Positions 1-8,634 of a DNA stretch of 64,000 nucleotides are shown piece by piece. The notes under the pieces are model-generated. The model saw only the letters and a program-made list of their open reading frames with translations, was not told the origin of the DNA and searched no databases. Numbering within the stretch: position 1 is the first letter of the stretch; the number at the start of each line of letters is the position of its first letter. The translations under genes were made by a program, and so were the position numbers. The DNA lies in assembly GCF_001625445.1 (NCBI RefSeq), contig NZ_LWHG01000011.1, positions 682,001 through 746,000 on the forward strand, read 5' to 3'. This stretch comes from Haladaptatus sp. R4 (lineage in GTDB: Archaea > Halobacteriota > Halobacteria > Halobacteriales > Haladaptataceae).

Positions 1-181
1 GGCCGTTTCTGTCGGTTGTGTTTCCACCAGTGGTTGCGACCAGTCTCGCACAGTCGTTTTCCGAGCCAACAGTCACTTCGAGTTCGTTACCATCCGGGTC
101 CGAGAAGTGAATGCTCGTCTCGGCCACCCTGACTTTGATGTCTCGTTCCCGAAGTCGAGCGGCTACCGGAAAGTGGACAAA
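1..181 (-). pseudogene. C-terminal fragment of a VOC/glyoxalase-like protein, running off the left edge
   Basis: Read leftwards from 181, the minus strand is open to the edge and encodes a stretch with the family-typical phrase SIHFSDPDGNELEVTV (about nt 60-110), the last beta strand and metal-ligand region of vicinal-oxygen-chelate proteins. An in-frame TGA at 182-184 blocks it upstream and no plausible start lies between, so only a remnant or a frameshifted C-terminus is present. No function can be given beyond the fold. Confidence 0.4.
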
Positions 182-225
182 TCATGTATCAGCATGGGAA
201 TAACCGCTAGTCGCTAGAACTCTCT

Positions 226-379
226 CCGGAAAATCGGAGATTTTCCGGGCCGAGGAACCCTCGAAGAAACGCGACGACTCGCGGAGCGAGTCCGTCGGCG
301 TGACTGAGGGGGTGACGAAGTGCTTTTGGTGCAGATTTTTCCAGGGAGCCAGCAGGAACGACGCGGTTGTCGTTCCTGC
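226..379. repeat. Three perfect hairpins downstream of cdc48
   Basis: Three perfect inverted repeats follow each other: 226-235/239-248 (10 bp, loop GGA), 276-282/286-292 (7 bp, loop GGA, extended by CGAC/GTCG at 272-275/294-297) and 352-362/369-379 (11 bp). They lie 3' of cdc48, which is read towards them, and could act as terminator or transcript-stabilising structures. Two share the arrangement c-GGA-g at the tip, also seen at 8584-8604. Confidence 0.6.
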
Positions 380-400
380 CTGCGACCGCAGAAAAAGGTG

Positions 401-2623
401 CTATTGGAAGCCAATGCGGCCGCCGGTCTGGCGCTGCGGACTGGACGACCCGCCCTTGAACTCCTGTTCCATCTGGGAGTAGTAATCGAGCAGGTCCTCG
501 GTGATGGTCGCGCGGACGCTCTCCATCGCGGCGCGGAAGTGTCGCATCTCGACCTCTTCGGCGTCGTCGTCCTCGCGCAGGGCCTCGATTGCGGCCTCGC
601 GGGCGATGGATTCCAGGTCGCTGCCGACGTAGCCGTCGGTCATCTCCGCGAGTTCGCGCAGGCTCACGTCGGGCGCGAGCGGACTGTCCTCGGTGTGGAT
701 CTTGAGGATCTGTTCGCGGCCTTCCTCGTCGGGTTGACCGATCATGACGAGACGGTCGAACCGACCGGAGCGGATGAGCGCCGGGTCGATCATGTCCGGG
801 CGGTTGGTCGCGCCGATGACCATCACGTCGCCCTTGTCCTCCAACCCGTCGAGTTCGGTGAGGAGTTGGTTGACGACGCGTTCCGAGACGTTGCTCCCGA
901 CTTCCTGTCCCCGTCCGGGGGCGAGGCTGTCGAGTTCGTCGAAGAAGATGACCGTCGGGCTGACCTGCCGCGCCTTGCGGAACGTCTGCCGGATGGCCTT
1001 CTCCGATTCACCGACCCACTTCGACAGCAGTTGCGGGCCACGGACGCTGATGAAGTTGGCGTTCGTCTCGTTGGCGACGGCCTTCGCCATGAGCGTCTTC
1101 CCGGTTCCGGGCGGCCCGTAGAGCAGGACGCCGGATGGGGGTTCGATTCCCATCCGTTCGAACTTCTCGGGCGAGGAGAGCGGCCACTCGACGCTCTCTT
1201 TGACCTGACTCTTGGCGTCTTCGAGGCCACCGACGTCGTCCCACGACACCTTCGGGAGTTCGACCAGCACCTCGCGCATCGCGGAGGGTTCGACCTCGTT
1301 CAGCGCGCCGCGGAAGTCCTCGCGCTTGACGATCATCCGGTCGATAAGCGACGGCGGAATGGACTCCTCGTCCAGGTCGATCTCCGGCAGGTAGCGCCGG
1401 AGCGCCTTCATCGCGGCCTCCTTGGTCAGGCTCTCGATGTCGGCACCGACGAACCCGTGGGTGTCGTTCGACAGGCCGGGGAGGTTCACGTCGTCCGACA
1501 GCGGCATCCCGCGGGTGTGAATCTGCAGGATCTCCGTGCGGCCCTCTTCGTCCGGCACGCCGATCTCGATCTCGCGGTCGAAGCGACCGGGGCGACGGAG
1601 CGCCGGATCGACCGAATCGACGCGGTTCGTGGCGGCGATGACGATGACCTGTCCCCGTGCCTCCAACCCGTCCATCATCGTCAGCAGTTGGGCGACGACG
1701 CGGCGTTCGACTTCGCCGGTCACGTCCTCGCGCTTCGGCGCGATGGAGTCGAGTTCGTCGATGAAGATGATGGAGGGGGACTCCTCGGCGGCGTCCTCGA
1801 AGATTTCACGGAGTTGCTGTTCGGACTCCCCGTAGTATTTCGAGATGATCTCCGGACCAGCGATGGAGAAGAAACTCGCGCTGGTTTCGTTGGCGACGGC
1901 CTTCGCCAACAGCGTCTTCCCGGTGCCCGGCGGACCGTGCAGGAGCACACCCTGCGGCGGTTCGATGCCGAGCTTTTGGAAGATCTGCGGGTGCTTCATC
2001 GGGAGTTCGACCATCTCCCGCACGCGCTGGATTTCGTTCTGGAGGCCACCGATGTCCTCGTAGGTGATGCCGCCGCCGGTCTTCTCGAAGCCCGATATCG
2101 GCTCCTCTCGGAGTTCGACTTCGGTGTCCTCGGTGATGAGACAGACGCCCTGCGGGTCGGTTTCGACCGCGATGAGCGGGATCGCCTGTCCCGGCGAGCG
2201 CATGAATGGGTGGTTCGTGCTCGACATGACGGGCACGATATCGCGCTCGACCACCGGGCGCTTCAGAATCTGTCGTTTGACCATTCCGGCCGCGTCGCTG
2301 CCGAACTGGACGCTCGCTTCCTCCGGCGGTGCGAGCACGAGTTTGTCGGCCTTGTCGGCCTCTGCTTTGCGGATTTCGACACGTTCGCCGATCCCGACGT
2401 CCGCGTTCTGGCGGGTGAAGCCGTCGATACGGACGGTGTCGGTGTTCCAGTCCTGTCGGTCGGCACGCCAGACCTTCGCGGCGGTCGTATCGCCTCCTTC
2501 TATCTCGATGATATCTCCGGGGCTCAGCTTCAGATGCAAGAGCGTGTCCGGGTCGAGACGGGCGATGCCGCGTCCCGAATCGTTCGGATACGCCTTCGCC
2601 ACCTCCAGTTGCACTTCGTTCAT
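401..2623 (-). CDS. cdc48: CDC48/VCP-family AAA+ ATPase
   Basis: Encodes a 740-aa double-ring AAA+ ATPase that unfolds or extracts protein substrates, in archaea thought to feed the proteasome. The order is classical: N-terminal double-psi barrel (about residues 1-90) and CDC48 domain 2 (about 100-170), then D1 with Walker A GPPGTGKT near residue 230 and Walker [10 protein letters not shown], then D2 with a second GPPGTGKT near 500 and [12 protein letters not shown]. Length equals the family norm. The ATG at 2623 begins [15 protein letters not shown], the usual family start. The gene stands alone, divergent from larC, and is followed by three hairpins. Constitutive housekeeping role; very sure of the family, substrates unknown. 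Confidence 0.97.
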   Translation of the reverse strand: MNEVQLEVAKAYPNDSGRGIARLDPDTLLHLKLSPGDIIEIEGGDTTAAKVWRADRQDWNTDTVRIDGFTRQNADVGIGERVEIRKAEADKADKLVLAPPEEASVQFGSDAAGMVKRQILKRPVVERDIVPVMSSTNHPFMRSPGQAIPLIAVETDPQGVCLITEDTEVELREEPISGFEKTGGGITYEDIGGLQNEIQRVREMVELPMKHPQIFQKLGIEPPQGVLLHGPPGTGKTLLAKAVANETSASFFSIAGPEIISKYYGESEQQLREIFEDAAEESPSIIFIDELDSIAPKREDVTGEVERRVVAQLLTMMDGLEARGQVIVIAATNRVDSVDPALRRPGRFDREIEIGVPDEEGRTEILQIHTRGMPLSDDVNLPGLSNDTHGFVGADIESLTKEAAMKALRRYLPEIDLDEESIPPSLIDRMIVKREDFRGALNEVEPSAMREVLVELPKVSWDDVGGLEDAKSQVKESVEWPLSSPEKFERMGIEPPSGVLLYGPPGTGKTLMAKAVANETNANFISVRGPQLLSKWVGESEKAIRQTFRKARQVSPTVIFFDELDSLAPGRGQEVGSNVSERVVNQLLTELDGLEDKGDVMVIGATNRPDMIDPALIRSGRFDRLVMIGQPDEEGREQILKIHTEDSPLAPDVSLRELAEMTDGYVGSDLESIAREAAIEALREDDDAEEVEMRHFRAAMESVRATITEDLLDYYSQMEQEFKGGSSSPQRQTGGRIGFQ

Positions 2624-2823
2624 GATTGTTCAGTCACAGGGGGGATAGTTGTGGGTGATAGTTCGCAGGGCATAAGTCCTGTGTTACCGGGAACTTCGGC
2701 CATCTCCGATACCGTCGGACGGTGCCCGCGTTCGATGGCTGTCACTACGTGGGGGCAGTACAAAGGGATAGTGGTGGCGACATGACCGCAGGGACTTTCC
2801 CGTTCCGCGTCGGGGAGCGACGT

Positions 2824-4241
2824 ATGAGAGCGCTTGCGTTCGACGGGCGAATGGGTGCCAGCGGTGATATGATTCTCGGGGCGCTGCTCGACGCGGGAGC
2901 GAGCAGGGACGCACTCTCCCCCGTCGAAGACGCGTTGCCGGTGGCGTATTCGGCCGAGAAAACGGTCAAAAACGGGATTTCCTCGACACGCGTTCACGTT
3001 CTCCTGACGGAGGGTGATGGAAAATCGGATCGTTCCCACGACCACACTGACGACCACGATCATCACGACGACCACCATAACGACCAGCATCCCACGACGA
3101 CCACACACACAGCCACCAGCACGAACATAGTCACGATCACGATCACCAGCATTCCCACGACGAGCACCACGACCACGAACACGACCACCACCACCACAAT
3201 CACGACCACGACCACGATCATCACGATCACCACCACGCCGAGGGTGCCGGTCAGGCCCGAACCTACCGCGAGGTCATCGACGTGCTCGAATCGATGGAAC
3301 TCGACTCACCCATCGAGCGGGACGCGAAAGCCGTCTTCCGGATCCTGGGCGAAGCGGAGGCGAGCGTCCACGACACCGACCTCGAATCGACGCACTTCCA
3401 CGAGGTCGGCACCGACGACGCCATCGCGGACATCGTCGGCGCGTCGCTGCTGTTCGCGGACCTCGACGCCGAGCGAATCGTGACGACGCCCCTCGCGACC
3501 GGCGGCGGCGAGGTCGGGATGAGTCACGGAACGTTCCCGATACCCGCGCCAGCGGTGGTCGAAATCGCGGCCGGGGCCGAGTGGTCGCTCTCCGGCGGTC
3601 CCGTCGAAGCGGAACTGCTCACGCCGACCGGGGCCGCGATTCTCGCCCACTTCGCGGACGGGGTCGAAACCCTGCCGACGCTGAACGTCGAGGACTCGGG
3701 CTACGGCGCTGGCGGCTACGATTTCCCGGAGCATCCGAACGTCCTGCGGGTTCTCGTCGGCGAATCGTCGGGTGGCCTCGTGCGCGATGACATCTCTATC
3801 CTCGAAACGAACCTGGACGACACGTCGCCGGAGGTGCTCGGCGGGCTACAGGAAACCCTCGCGGATTCGGGTGCGCGGGACGTCTCGGTCGTCCCACTTT
3901 CGATGAAGAAATCCCGCCCCGGACACCTCGTGAAGGTCGTCGTCAAACCGGAGGACGCAGCGCGAGTGGCTCGAAAACTGGCCGAGGAGACGGGAACGCT
4001 CGGCGTTCGGCAATCGGGTGGCAGTTATCGGTGGATCGCTCGCCGGGAGTTCGAGACGGTGACGCTGGATATCGATGGATCGGAATACGACGTGACGGTG
4101 AAGGTCGCGAGCGACGATTCCGGGTCGGTCTTCGACGTGAGCGCGGAGTTCGACGACGCGCAGTCTGTTGCAGAAGAAACGGGAGTGGCGGTGCGGGAAG
4201 TCATGCGTCGAGCGGAAGGAATCGTTCACGAAAACGAGTGA
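2824..4241 (+). CDS. larC: LarC, nickel-pincer cofactor biosynthesis protein, with an apparent -1 frameshift in the His-rich linker
   Basis: LarC inserts nickel, using CTP, into the pyridinium dithio-dicarboxylate precursor of the nickel-pincer nucleotide. The N-terminal part (ATG 2824) has the signature DGRMGASGDM at residues 7-16; the C-terminal part (clear from about 3250) carries the LarC C-domain (LETNLDDTSPEV). They are joined by a long His/Asp linker (about 3035-3235). The first frame turns Thr-rich after about 3090, while His-rich coding and the C-domain continue in the -1 frame, which has a stop at 3078-3080, so the switch lies at about 3081-3093. One extra C at CCC 3091-3093 would restore a 472-aa protein. 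In Lactobacillus plantarum larC1/larC2 are joined by programmed -1 frameshifting, but a homopolymer error is at least as likely here. No larA, larB or larE lies nearby. Confidence 0.88.
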
Positions 4242-4251
4242 CTGCGAATTT

Positions 4252-4979
4252 TCACTCCTCGCGGTGTTCCGCGAGCGCCTCCTCGATGTCAAATCGCCCG
4301 CGGCGACCCGCCGTGCGAGTTCCTCGTCTATCTCGCGGTTGTCGGCCGACCGCTCGCGCGACCGGCGTTTGATCACGCCGAGTTCGCCCGCCGTCGGTTC
4401 GATGTCGCGCTCCTCCACGATTTCACCTTCCATTCGGGCGATGTTGACCGCCGCGAGAACGTCGCCCATGCCCCGCGCGCCGGTCCCGAGGTACGGCGTC
4501 GTTCCGGTTTCGTCCACCAGTTCCACTTGCACGTCTTCGAGTTCGCGGATGAGTTGCGCTCCTTGAAGCCGTGCCCCGTCACCGATTCTGACCACCGGGT
4601 CGATGGCATCCTCTATCTCCTCGTGGACCACCTCCGCGGCGTCCGCGAGCGGGACGTGAAACGACGCGATCACCATCTCGCCCGAGAGGACGGCGATACC
4701 GGGGCGCGTGCCGGGGTCGATGCCGATGACGGTCCGTCCGTTCTCACCACGGAGCGCGGTCAACGCTTCCTCGACGGCCTTTCGAGGCCGCTTCGGGTCG
4801 GCCACGATGACCGGGAGTCCGGTCTGCACCTCGTCGTCCTCCGCCCGGATGACGATCCGTGCACCATCCGGGAGGTCCGAACCCGGTTCGACCGTGGTGA
4901 AGCGAACACCCCTGTCGCGTAGCTCGCCGACCACGTCGTGGTACACCTCGAAGTCCTCCGTCGCAACGACGACTGTCAC
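4252..4979 (-). CDS. Archaeal RNase H-fold (RuvC-like) protein of unknown function, 3' end frameshifted
   Basis: The core has the RuvC/RNase H-like opening strand IGIDPGTRPGIAVLSG (about nt 4690-4735), followed by a conserved alpha/beta region and a charged tail. No catalytic role is established for this haloarchaeal family. I take GTG 4979 (MTVVVATEDFEVYHD); an ATG at 5078 would add an arginine-rich extension without family character. At AAA 4291-4293 one base seems missing: as read, the frame runs on antisense through larC to 3846, while adding a base gives the natural ending IEEALAEHREE and a stop at 4252-4254, 10 nt from the convergent larC stop. The repaired product is 242 aa. Confidence 0.65.
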
Positions 4980-5171
4980 TACCGGGAGTTGGTCGGGGTG
5001 GAATAAAGTCGCCACGGTCGCGACGAACACGGATAGAAAACGTAGCGGGACGTTGCGTTCGGTGCAACGACAAAGCAAACCCGCTGACGATTCTCGAACT
5101 CGTCGTCGGTCTCGTCTTCGTGTTTAGCTGTTCGCCGGGGGATTTACGACGGTTGCATGTGAGTGTTCCCC

Positions 5172-5507
5172 ATGGATACGAATGCCCTCTCGGATCGTGA
5201 GGCGACGGAAGTTGCGGACGGCGTGTATCTCGCACAGTTGGCCGTCGGCCAGCGGATGAGCATCCAGCACTTTCACATTGAACCCGGTGCGACCGTGCCG
5301 GAACACAGCCACGAACACGAGCAAACCGGCTTCATCTATGGGGGTGCGCTGACGTTCATCGTGGACGGCGAGGAGTTCACCACCGAACAGGGTGACTCCT
5401 ACGCGATTCCGAGCGATGAACCCCACGCGGCGGAGAACCGAACCGACAAGCCGGTTCGCGGTATCGATATCTTCAGTCCGCCGCGACTCGACGTACCCTG
5501 GGAGTGA
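5172..5507 (+). CDS. Small single-domain cupin protein
   Basis: A 111-aa cupin beta-barrel. Cupin motif 1 is PEHSHEHEQTGFIYGG (histidine and glutamate metal ligands, about residues 41-57) and motif 2 is the region IPSDEPHAAEN (about 83-93). Such stand-alone cupins bind a metal and act as isomerases, dioxygenases or sensors; the substrate cannot be read from sequence. ATG 5172 is chosen over an upstream GTG (5163) because the family starts close to this point. The gene is monocistronic, between an RNase H-fold gene and the E1 operon. Confidence 0.85.
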   Translation: MDTNALSDREATEVADGVYLAQLAVGQRMSIQHFHIEPGATVPEHSHEHEQTGFIYGGALTFIVDGEEFTTEQGDSYAIPSDEPHAAENRTDKPVRGIDIFSPPRLDVPWE

Positions 5508-5560
5508 TGGAAGTAGCCAGAATCGTGTCGGGTGCGATTCACGTCGCGTCGTAACTGAAA

Positions 5561-5570
5561 CTTATTATCG
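5561..5570 (+). promoter_or_regulatory. TATA box of the E1 operon
   Basis: CTTATTATCG lies 32-41 nt before the ATG at 5602, fitting an archaeal TATA box with a short leader. It is the only A/T-rich promoter-like block between the cupin stop and the E1 alpha start. Confidence 0.5.
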
Positions 5571-5601
5571 TGAGGGTTGTCCCTCTGCGTGGTAGTGTGC
5601 C

Positions 5602-6624
5602 ATGATAGGAATCAGCGGACTGGAGGAGATGTTCGAAAACATGGTGACGGCGCGTCACTACGAGGAACGACTACAGGAGGAGTATCTGGAGGGGAAACAA
5701 CCGGCGTTCGACATTTCTGCCGGGCCGATACCGGGGGAGTTGCACCTCGCCGCAGGCCACGAGGCGTCCGGCGCAGGTGTGTGTCAGCATCTGCGTGACG
5801 ACGACACGGTGACGGGACCGCACCGACCGCATCACATCGCCATTGCCAAGGGCGTGGATTTGGAGCGGATGACCGCCGAGATATTCGGCCGTGAGACGGG
5901 CCTCTGTCGGGGGAAAGGCGGGCACATGCACCTGTTCGATCCGGACGTGAACTTCGCGGCCAGCGGCATCATCGCCGAGGGGTGTCCACCGGCGGTCGGT
6001 GCCGGACTCGCGGCGAAGATTCGAAACGAGGACAGCGTGGCCGTGGCGTTCCTCGGCGAGGGAGCCATCGACCAAGGTGGGTTCCTCGAATCGTTGAACC
6101 TCGCCAGCGTCCACGACTTGCCGGTCGTGTTCGTCGTCGAGGACAACGACTGGGCCATCAGCATGCCGAAGGGACGCGTGACGGACGTGGAAAGCGGTGC
6201 CCAGCGCGCGGACGGGTTCGACATGCACGGTGAACGTGTCGATTGCGACGACGCGGTGGCCATCTACGAGGCGGCGGGTGAAGCCATCGGCCGCGCCCGG
6301 GACGGCAACGGGCCGACGCTGTTGGAGGTGCAGGTACACCGCCGGATGGGTCACTTCATGGGCGACGCCGAAGGGTATCGCCCGACGGAGGACACCGAGC
6401 GCGCACAGCGACTCGACGCGATCGACCGACTGGAGGAGGATTTGCGCTCGATGGGAACCGACGATGAAACCATCGATGACATCCGCTCGCGCGCAACGGA
6501 GCGCGTCGAGGACGCCATCGCGTGGGCGAAGGAGCAACCGGAACCCGACCCGGAGGAGGCTTACGAGGACGTGTTCGTGAATCCGCCGGACGGCTACGCG
6601 GAAACCCTGCGAGGTGATGAGTGA
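5602..6624 (+). CDS. Thiamine-diphosphate-dependent dehydrogenase E1 component, alpha subunit
   Basis: A 340-aa E1 alpha subunit of a pyruvate/acetoin/branched-chain 2-oxoacid dehydrogenase-type complex; with E1 beta it decarboxylates the 2-oxo substrate and passes the acyl group to a lipoyl domain. The ThDP/Mg2+ motif appears as GEGAIDQGGFLESLNLAS (about residues 152-169) and the phosphorylation-loop region as RMGHFMGDAEGYR (about 248-260). It overlaps the next gene (TGATG at 6622-6626), so the subunits are co-translated. The C-terminal extension is acidic. Neighbouring genes do not identify the substrate: no E2 acyltransferase or E3 follows, and acetoin-type use is possible. Confidence 0.92.
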   Translation: MIGISGLEEMFENMVTARHYEERLQEEYLEGKQPAFDISAGPIPGELHLAAGHEASGAGVCQHLRDDDTVTGPHRPHHIAIAKGVDLERMTAEIFGRETGLCRGKGGHMHLFDPDVNFAASGIIAEGCPPAVGAGLAAKIRNEDSVAVAFLGEGAIDQGGFLESLNLASVHDLPVVFVVEDNDWAISMPKGRVTDVESGAQRADGFDMHGERVDCDDAVAIYEAAGEAIGRARDGNGPTLLEVQVHRRMGHFMGDAEGYRPTEDTERAQRLDAIDRLEEDLRSMGTDDETIDDIRSRATERVEDAIAWAKEQPEPDPEEAYEDVFVNPPDGYAETLRGDE

Positions 6625-7643
6625 TGGCTGAATCGGACGGAAAGGAACTGACGATGAGTCGTGCGATGGTGGACGCCATCGCCCACGAGATGCGCGAAAG
6701 CGACGACGTGTTCGTCATGGGCGAGGACATCGCCGACTACGGCGGCATCTTCGACAGCACGCAGGGACTCCTCGACGAGTTCGACCACGACCGAATCATG
6801 GACGTGCCCATCAGCGAAACCGCGTTCATCGGCGCGGCGGTCGGCGCGGCCCAACAGGGGATGCGCCCGATTGCCGAGTTGATGTTCGTGGATTTCTTCG
6901 GCGTCGCCATGGACCAGATCTACAACCAGATGGCCAAGAACACCTACATGAGCGGCGGGAGCGTCACCGTCCCGATGGTGTTGATGACGGCCGTCGGCGG
7001 CACGTACAACGATGCCGCACAGCACTCCCAAACCCTCTACGGAACGTTCGCCCATCTGCCGGGCATGAAGGTGGTCGTCCCGTCCACGGCGTACGACGCC
7101 AAAGGACTCATGCACGCGGCCATCCGCGACGACGACCCGGTCGTCTTCATGTTCCACAAGCGCCTGATGGGTATCGGGTGGATGCCCGCCCCGGAGGGAC
7201 CGAAAACGCCCGTTCCGGACGAGGACTATACCATCGAGTTCGGCGAGGCGGACGTGAAACGTGAAGGCGATGACGTCACCGTCGTCACGCTCGGCCTGCA
7301 CGTGCACCGTGCGATGGAGGCCGCCAAGGAACTGGCGGATGAGGGCGAAGTGGACGCGGAAGTCATCGACCTCCGGACGTTGGTGCCGCTGGATACCGAG
7401 ACCATCGTCGAATCGGTGGCGAAGACCGGCCGACTCGTCGTGGTGGACGAGGATTATCACTCGTTCGGCGTCTCGGGAGAGATCATCGCGCGGGCCGCGG
7501 AGAACGGACTCTCAGACCTCGACGCGGTCGAACGCGTGACCATGCCGGACGTGCCGATTCCGTACGCCCGCCCGCTGGAACAGGAGGTCAATCCCGGAAC
7601 CGAAGACATCGCAGACGCCATCCGCTCCGTGAACGATGAGTGA
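6624..7643 (+). CDS. Thiamine-diphosphate-dependent dehydrogenase E1 component, beta subunit
   Basis: A 339-aa transketolase-like beta subunit partnering the preceding alpha subunit. Family phrases are MGEDIADYGGIF (about residues 31-42), DVPISETAFIGAAVGAA (about 60-76), MADFFGV-like FVDFFGVAMDQIYNQ, and the C-terminal transketolase domain with EVIDLRTLVPLD (about 244-255). ATG 6624 shares one base with the E1 alpha stop; a GTG three bases earlier is also possible. It overlaps the lipoyl-protein start by 8 nt at 7636. The heterotetramer forms the E1 active site. Confidence 0.93.
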   Translation: MAESDGKELTMSRAMVDAIAHEMRESDDVFVMGEDIADYGGIFDSTQGLLDEFDHDRIMDVPISETAFIGAAVGAAQQGMRPIAELMFVDFFGVAMDQIYNQMAKNTYMSGGSVTVPMVLMTAVGGTYNDAAQHSQTLYGTFAHLPGMKVVVPSTAYDAKGLMHAAIRDDDPVVFMFHKRLMGIGWMPAPEGPKTPVPDEDYTIEFGEADVKREGDDVTVVTLGLHVHRAMEAAKELADEGEVDAEVIDLRTLVPLDTETIVESVAKTGRLVVVDEDYHSFGVSGEIIARAAENGLSDLDAVERVTMPDVPIPYARPLEQEVNPGTEDIADAIRSVNDE

Positions 7644-7896
7644 CGGAGACCTCGTCCCGGTCGATTCGGCCGCCGTCTGGCCGGAGGATGCGATGGACGT
7701 CGAGGAGGCGGTCGTCTCGAACTGGTTCGTCAGCGAGGGAACGCAGGTCGAGGAGGGCGACACCATCGCCGAGATTCAGATCGAGAAGGTGAGCGTGGAC
7801 GTGCCCGCGCCCGCGACGGGCGAGTTGATGGAACGACTGGTCGGCGAGAACGGTGAGTTCGAACGCGGTGACGCGCTGGCGCGAATTCGGCCTTAG
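7636..7896 (+). CDS. Free-standing lipoyl (biotinyl-lipoyl) domain protein
   Basis: An 86-aa protein consisting only of a lipoyl-type beta barrel. The attachment lysine lies in IEKVSVDVPAP (about residue 55), and the swinging-domain features EGTQVEEGDTIAEI and GELMERLVGENGEF surround it. It overlaps E1 beta by 8 nt, so the three genes form one operon. In classical complexes this domain is fused to an E2 acyltransferase; here the polypeptide ends at residue 86 and no E2 or E3 gene is next to it. It could serve as a mobile acyl carrier, as GcvH does in the glycine cleavage system. Confidence 0.9.
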   Translation: MSDGDLVPVDSAAVWPEDAMDVEEAVVSNWFVSEGTQVEEGDTIAEIQIEKVSVDVPAPATGELMERLVGENGEFERGDALARIRP

Positions 7897-7930
7897 CACG
7901 TCGCTGATTTCCGTTTGTTTTCAGAAAGAT

Positions 7931-7939
7931 TTTATTATC
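7931..7939 (+). promoter_or_regulatory. TATA box of the 7959 lipoprotein gene
   Basis: TTTATTATC lies 20-28 nt before the ATG at 7959, so transcription would start at or next to the start codon (leaderless mRNA). Confidence 0.5.
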
Positions 7940-7958
7940 GCTCTTATTTCATATCTAC

Positions 7959-8426
7959 ATGTCTCGGCTGACACGTCGGGGATTGCTCAAATCCGGTGGG
8001 GCGGCGTTCATCGTCGGTCTTGCTGGCTGTTCAGCGCTCAGCGAGCAGTCGCCACCCCCACTTCTGTCGAAACTAGAGGCCGTAAATCACGACCGTCGAC
8101 CCCACACTCTTCGCGTCCTCTTTCTTGACGATGGAAAGCCTATCTACCGGGCTTCGAAAGAGATCCCCCCGGCCGACGGGTCCAATACGGGACCCATCCG
8201 TTTCGAAGGCTACCCGACCAAACCGGACGGGTATGTGCTCCACGTTCGCATCCAAGACCAGCCCAAATCCGGTTGGAGACGGTTCAATTTCGACCAACCG
8301 AACACCTCGTGTTACGGATTGTTGTTATGGATCAGTGCCAAGAACGGACATCCGTTCGTCGATCTCTGGCAGACAACTGGGACGCTCTCGTGCGAAGGAG
8401 TCCGAACGACGAACGAGAGCGAGTAA
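7959..8426 (+). CDS. Tat-exported lipoprotein of unknown function
   Basis: A 155-aa protein whose first 27 residues are a Tat signal with twin arginine (LTRRGLLKSGG) and a lipobox (GLAGC), so it should be exported folded and lipid-anchored to the outer face of the membrane. The mature part is a single small domain containing paired hydrophobic strands (HTLRVLFLDDGKPIYRAS, YVLHVRIQDQ) and two further cysteines, compatible with an immunoglobulin-like beta sandwich; haloarchaea have many such proteins. No function is assignable. It has its own TATA box and is not in an operon. Confidence 0.75.
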   Translation: MSRLTRRGLLKSGGAAFIVGLAGCSALSEQSPPPLLSKLEAVNHDRRPHTLRVLFLDDGKPIYRASKEIPPADGSNTGPIRFEGYPTKPDGYVLHVRIQDQPKSGWRRFNFDQPNTSCYGLLLWISAKNGHPFVDLWQTTGTLSCEGVRTTNESE

Positions 8427-8552
8427 GGGAGTCATCCAGTTAACCGATAGCTCCGACGAGTCGAGCAGTAAGAATATAACGAGATAGTGGAGCCCAAAAA
8501 CATTCTACGAAAGTTTCTCGATATTCCCAGAAATCTTCGATTTATGGGCGCA

Positions 8553-8634
8553 CGAAAAGTTGTATATAACAACTTTTCGATGTCTTCGCGGCGGAGCCGC
8601 GAAGGTCAGAAAAACTCTCTACGAGAGTTTTTCT
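8553..8634. terminator. Three strong hairpins between the lipoprotein gene and icd
   Basis: Perfect stems at 8553-8563/8569-8579 (11 bp), 8584-8592/8596-8604 (9 bp, loop GGA) and 8608-8618/8624-8634 (11 bp); the last includes the icd stop codon region and is flanked by runs of A and T. They lie between convergent genes and probably end both transcripts. Confidence 0.55.

Noticed and set aside
320-2785. Long plus-strand open frame of 821 codons
   Set aside because: It is the antisense shadow of cdc48, open only because of haloarchaeal codon bias; its product has no family features.
3081-3100. Slippery heptamer for programmed frameshifting in larC
   Set aside because: No X-XXY-YYZ pattern at the switch point; the CCC run suits a sequencing error better.
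3846-4251. C-terminal extension of the RNase H-fold gene antisense to larC
   Set aside because: It appears only if the missing base at 4291-4293 is ignored; the repaired frame stops at 4252-4254.
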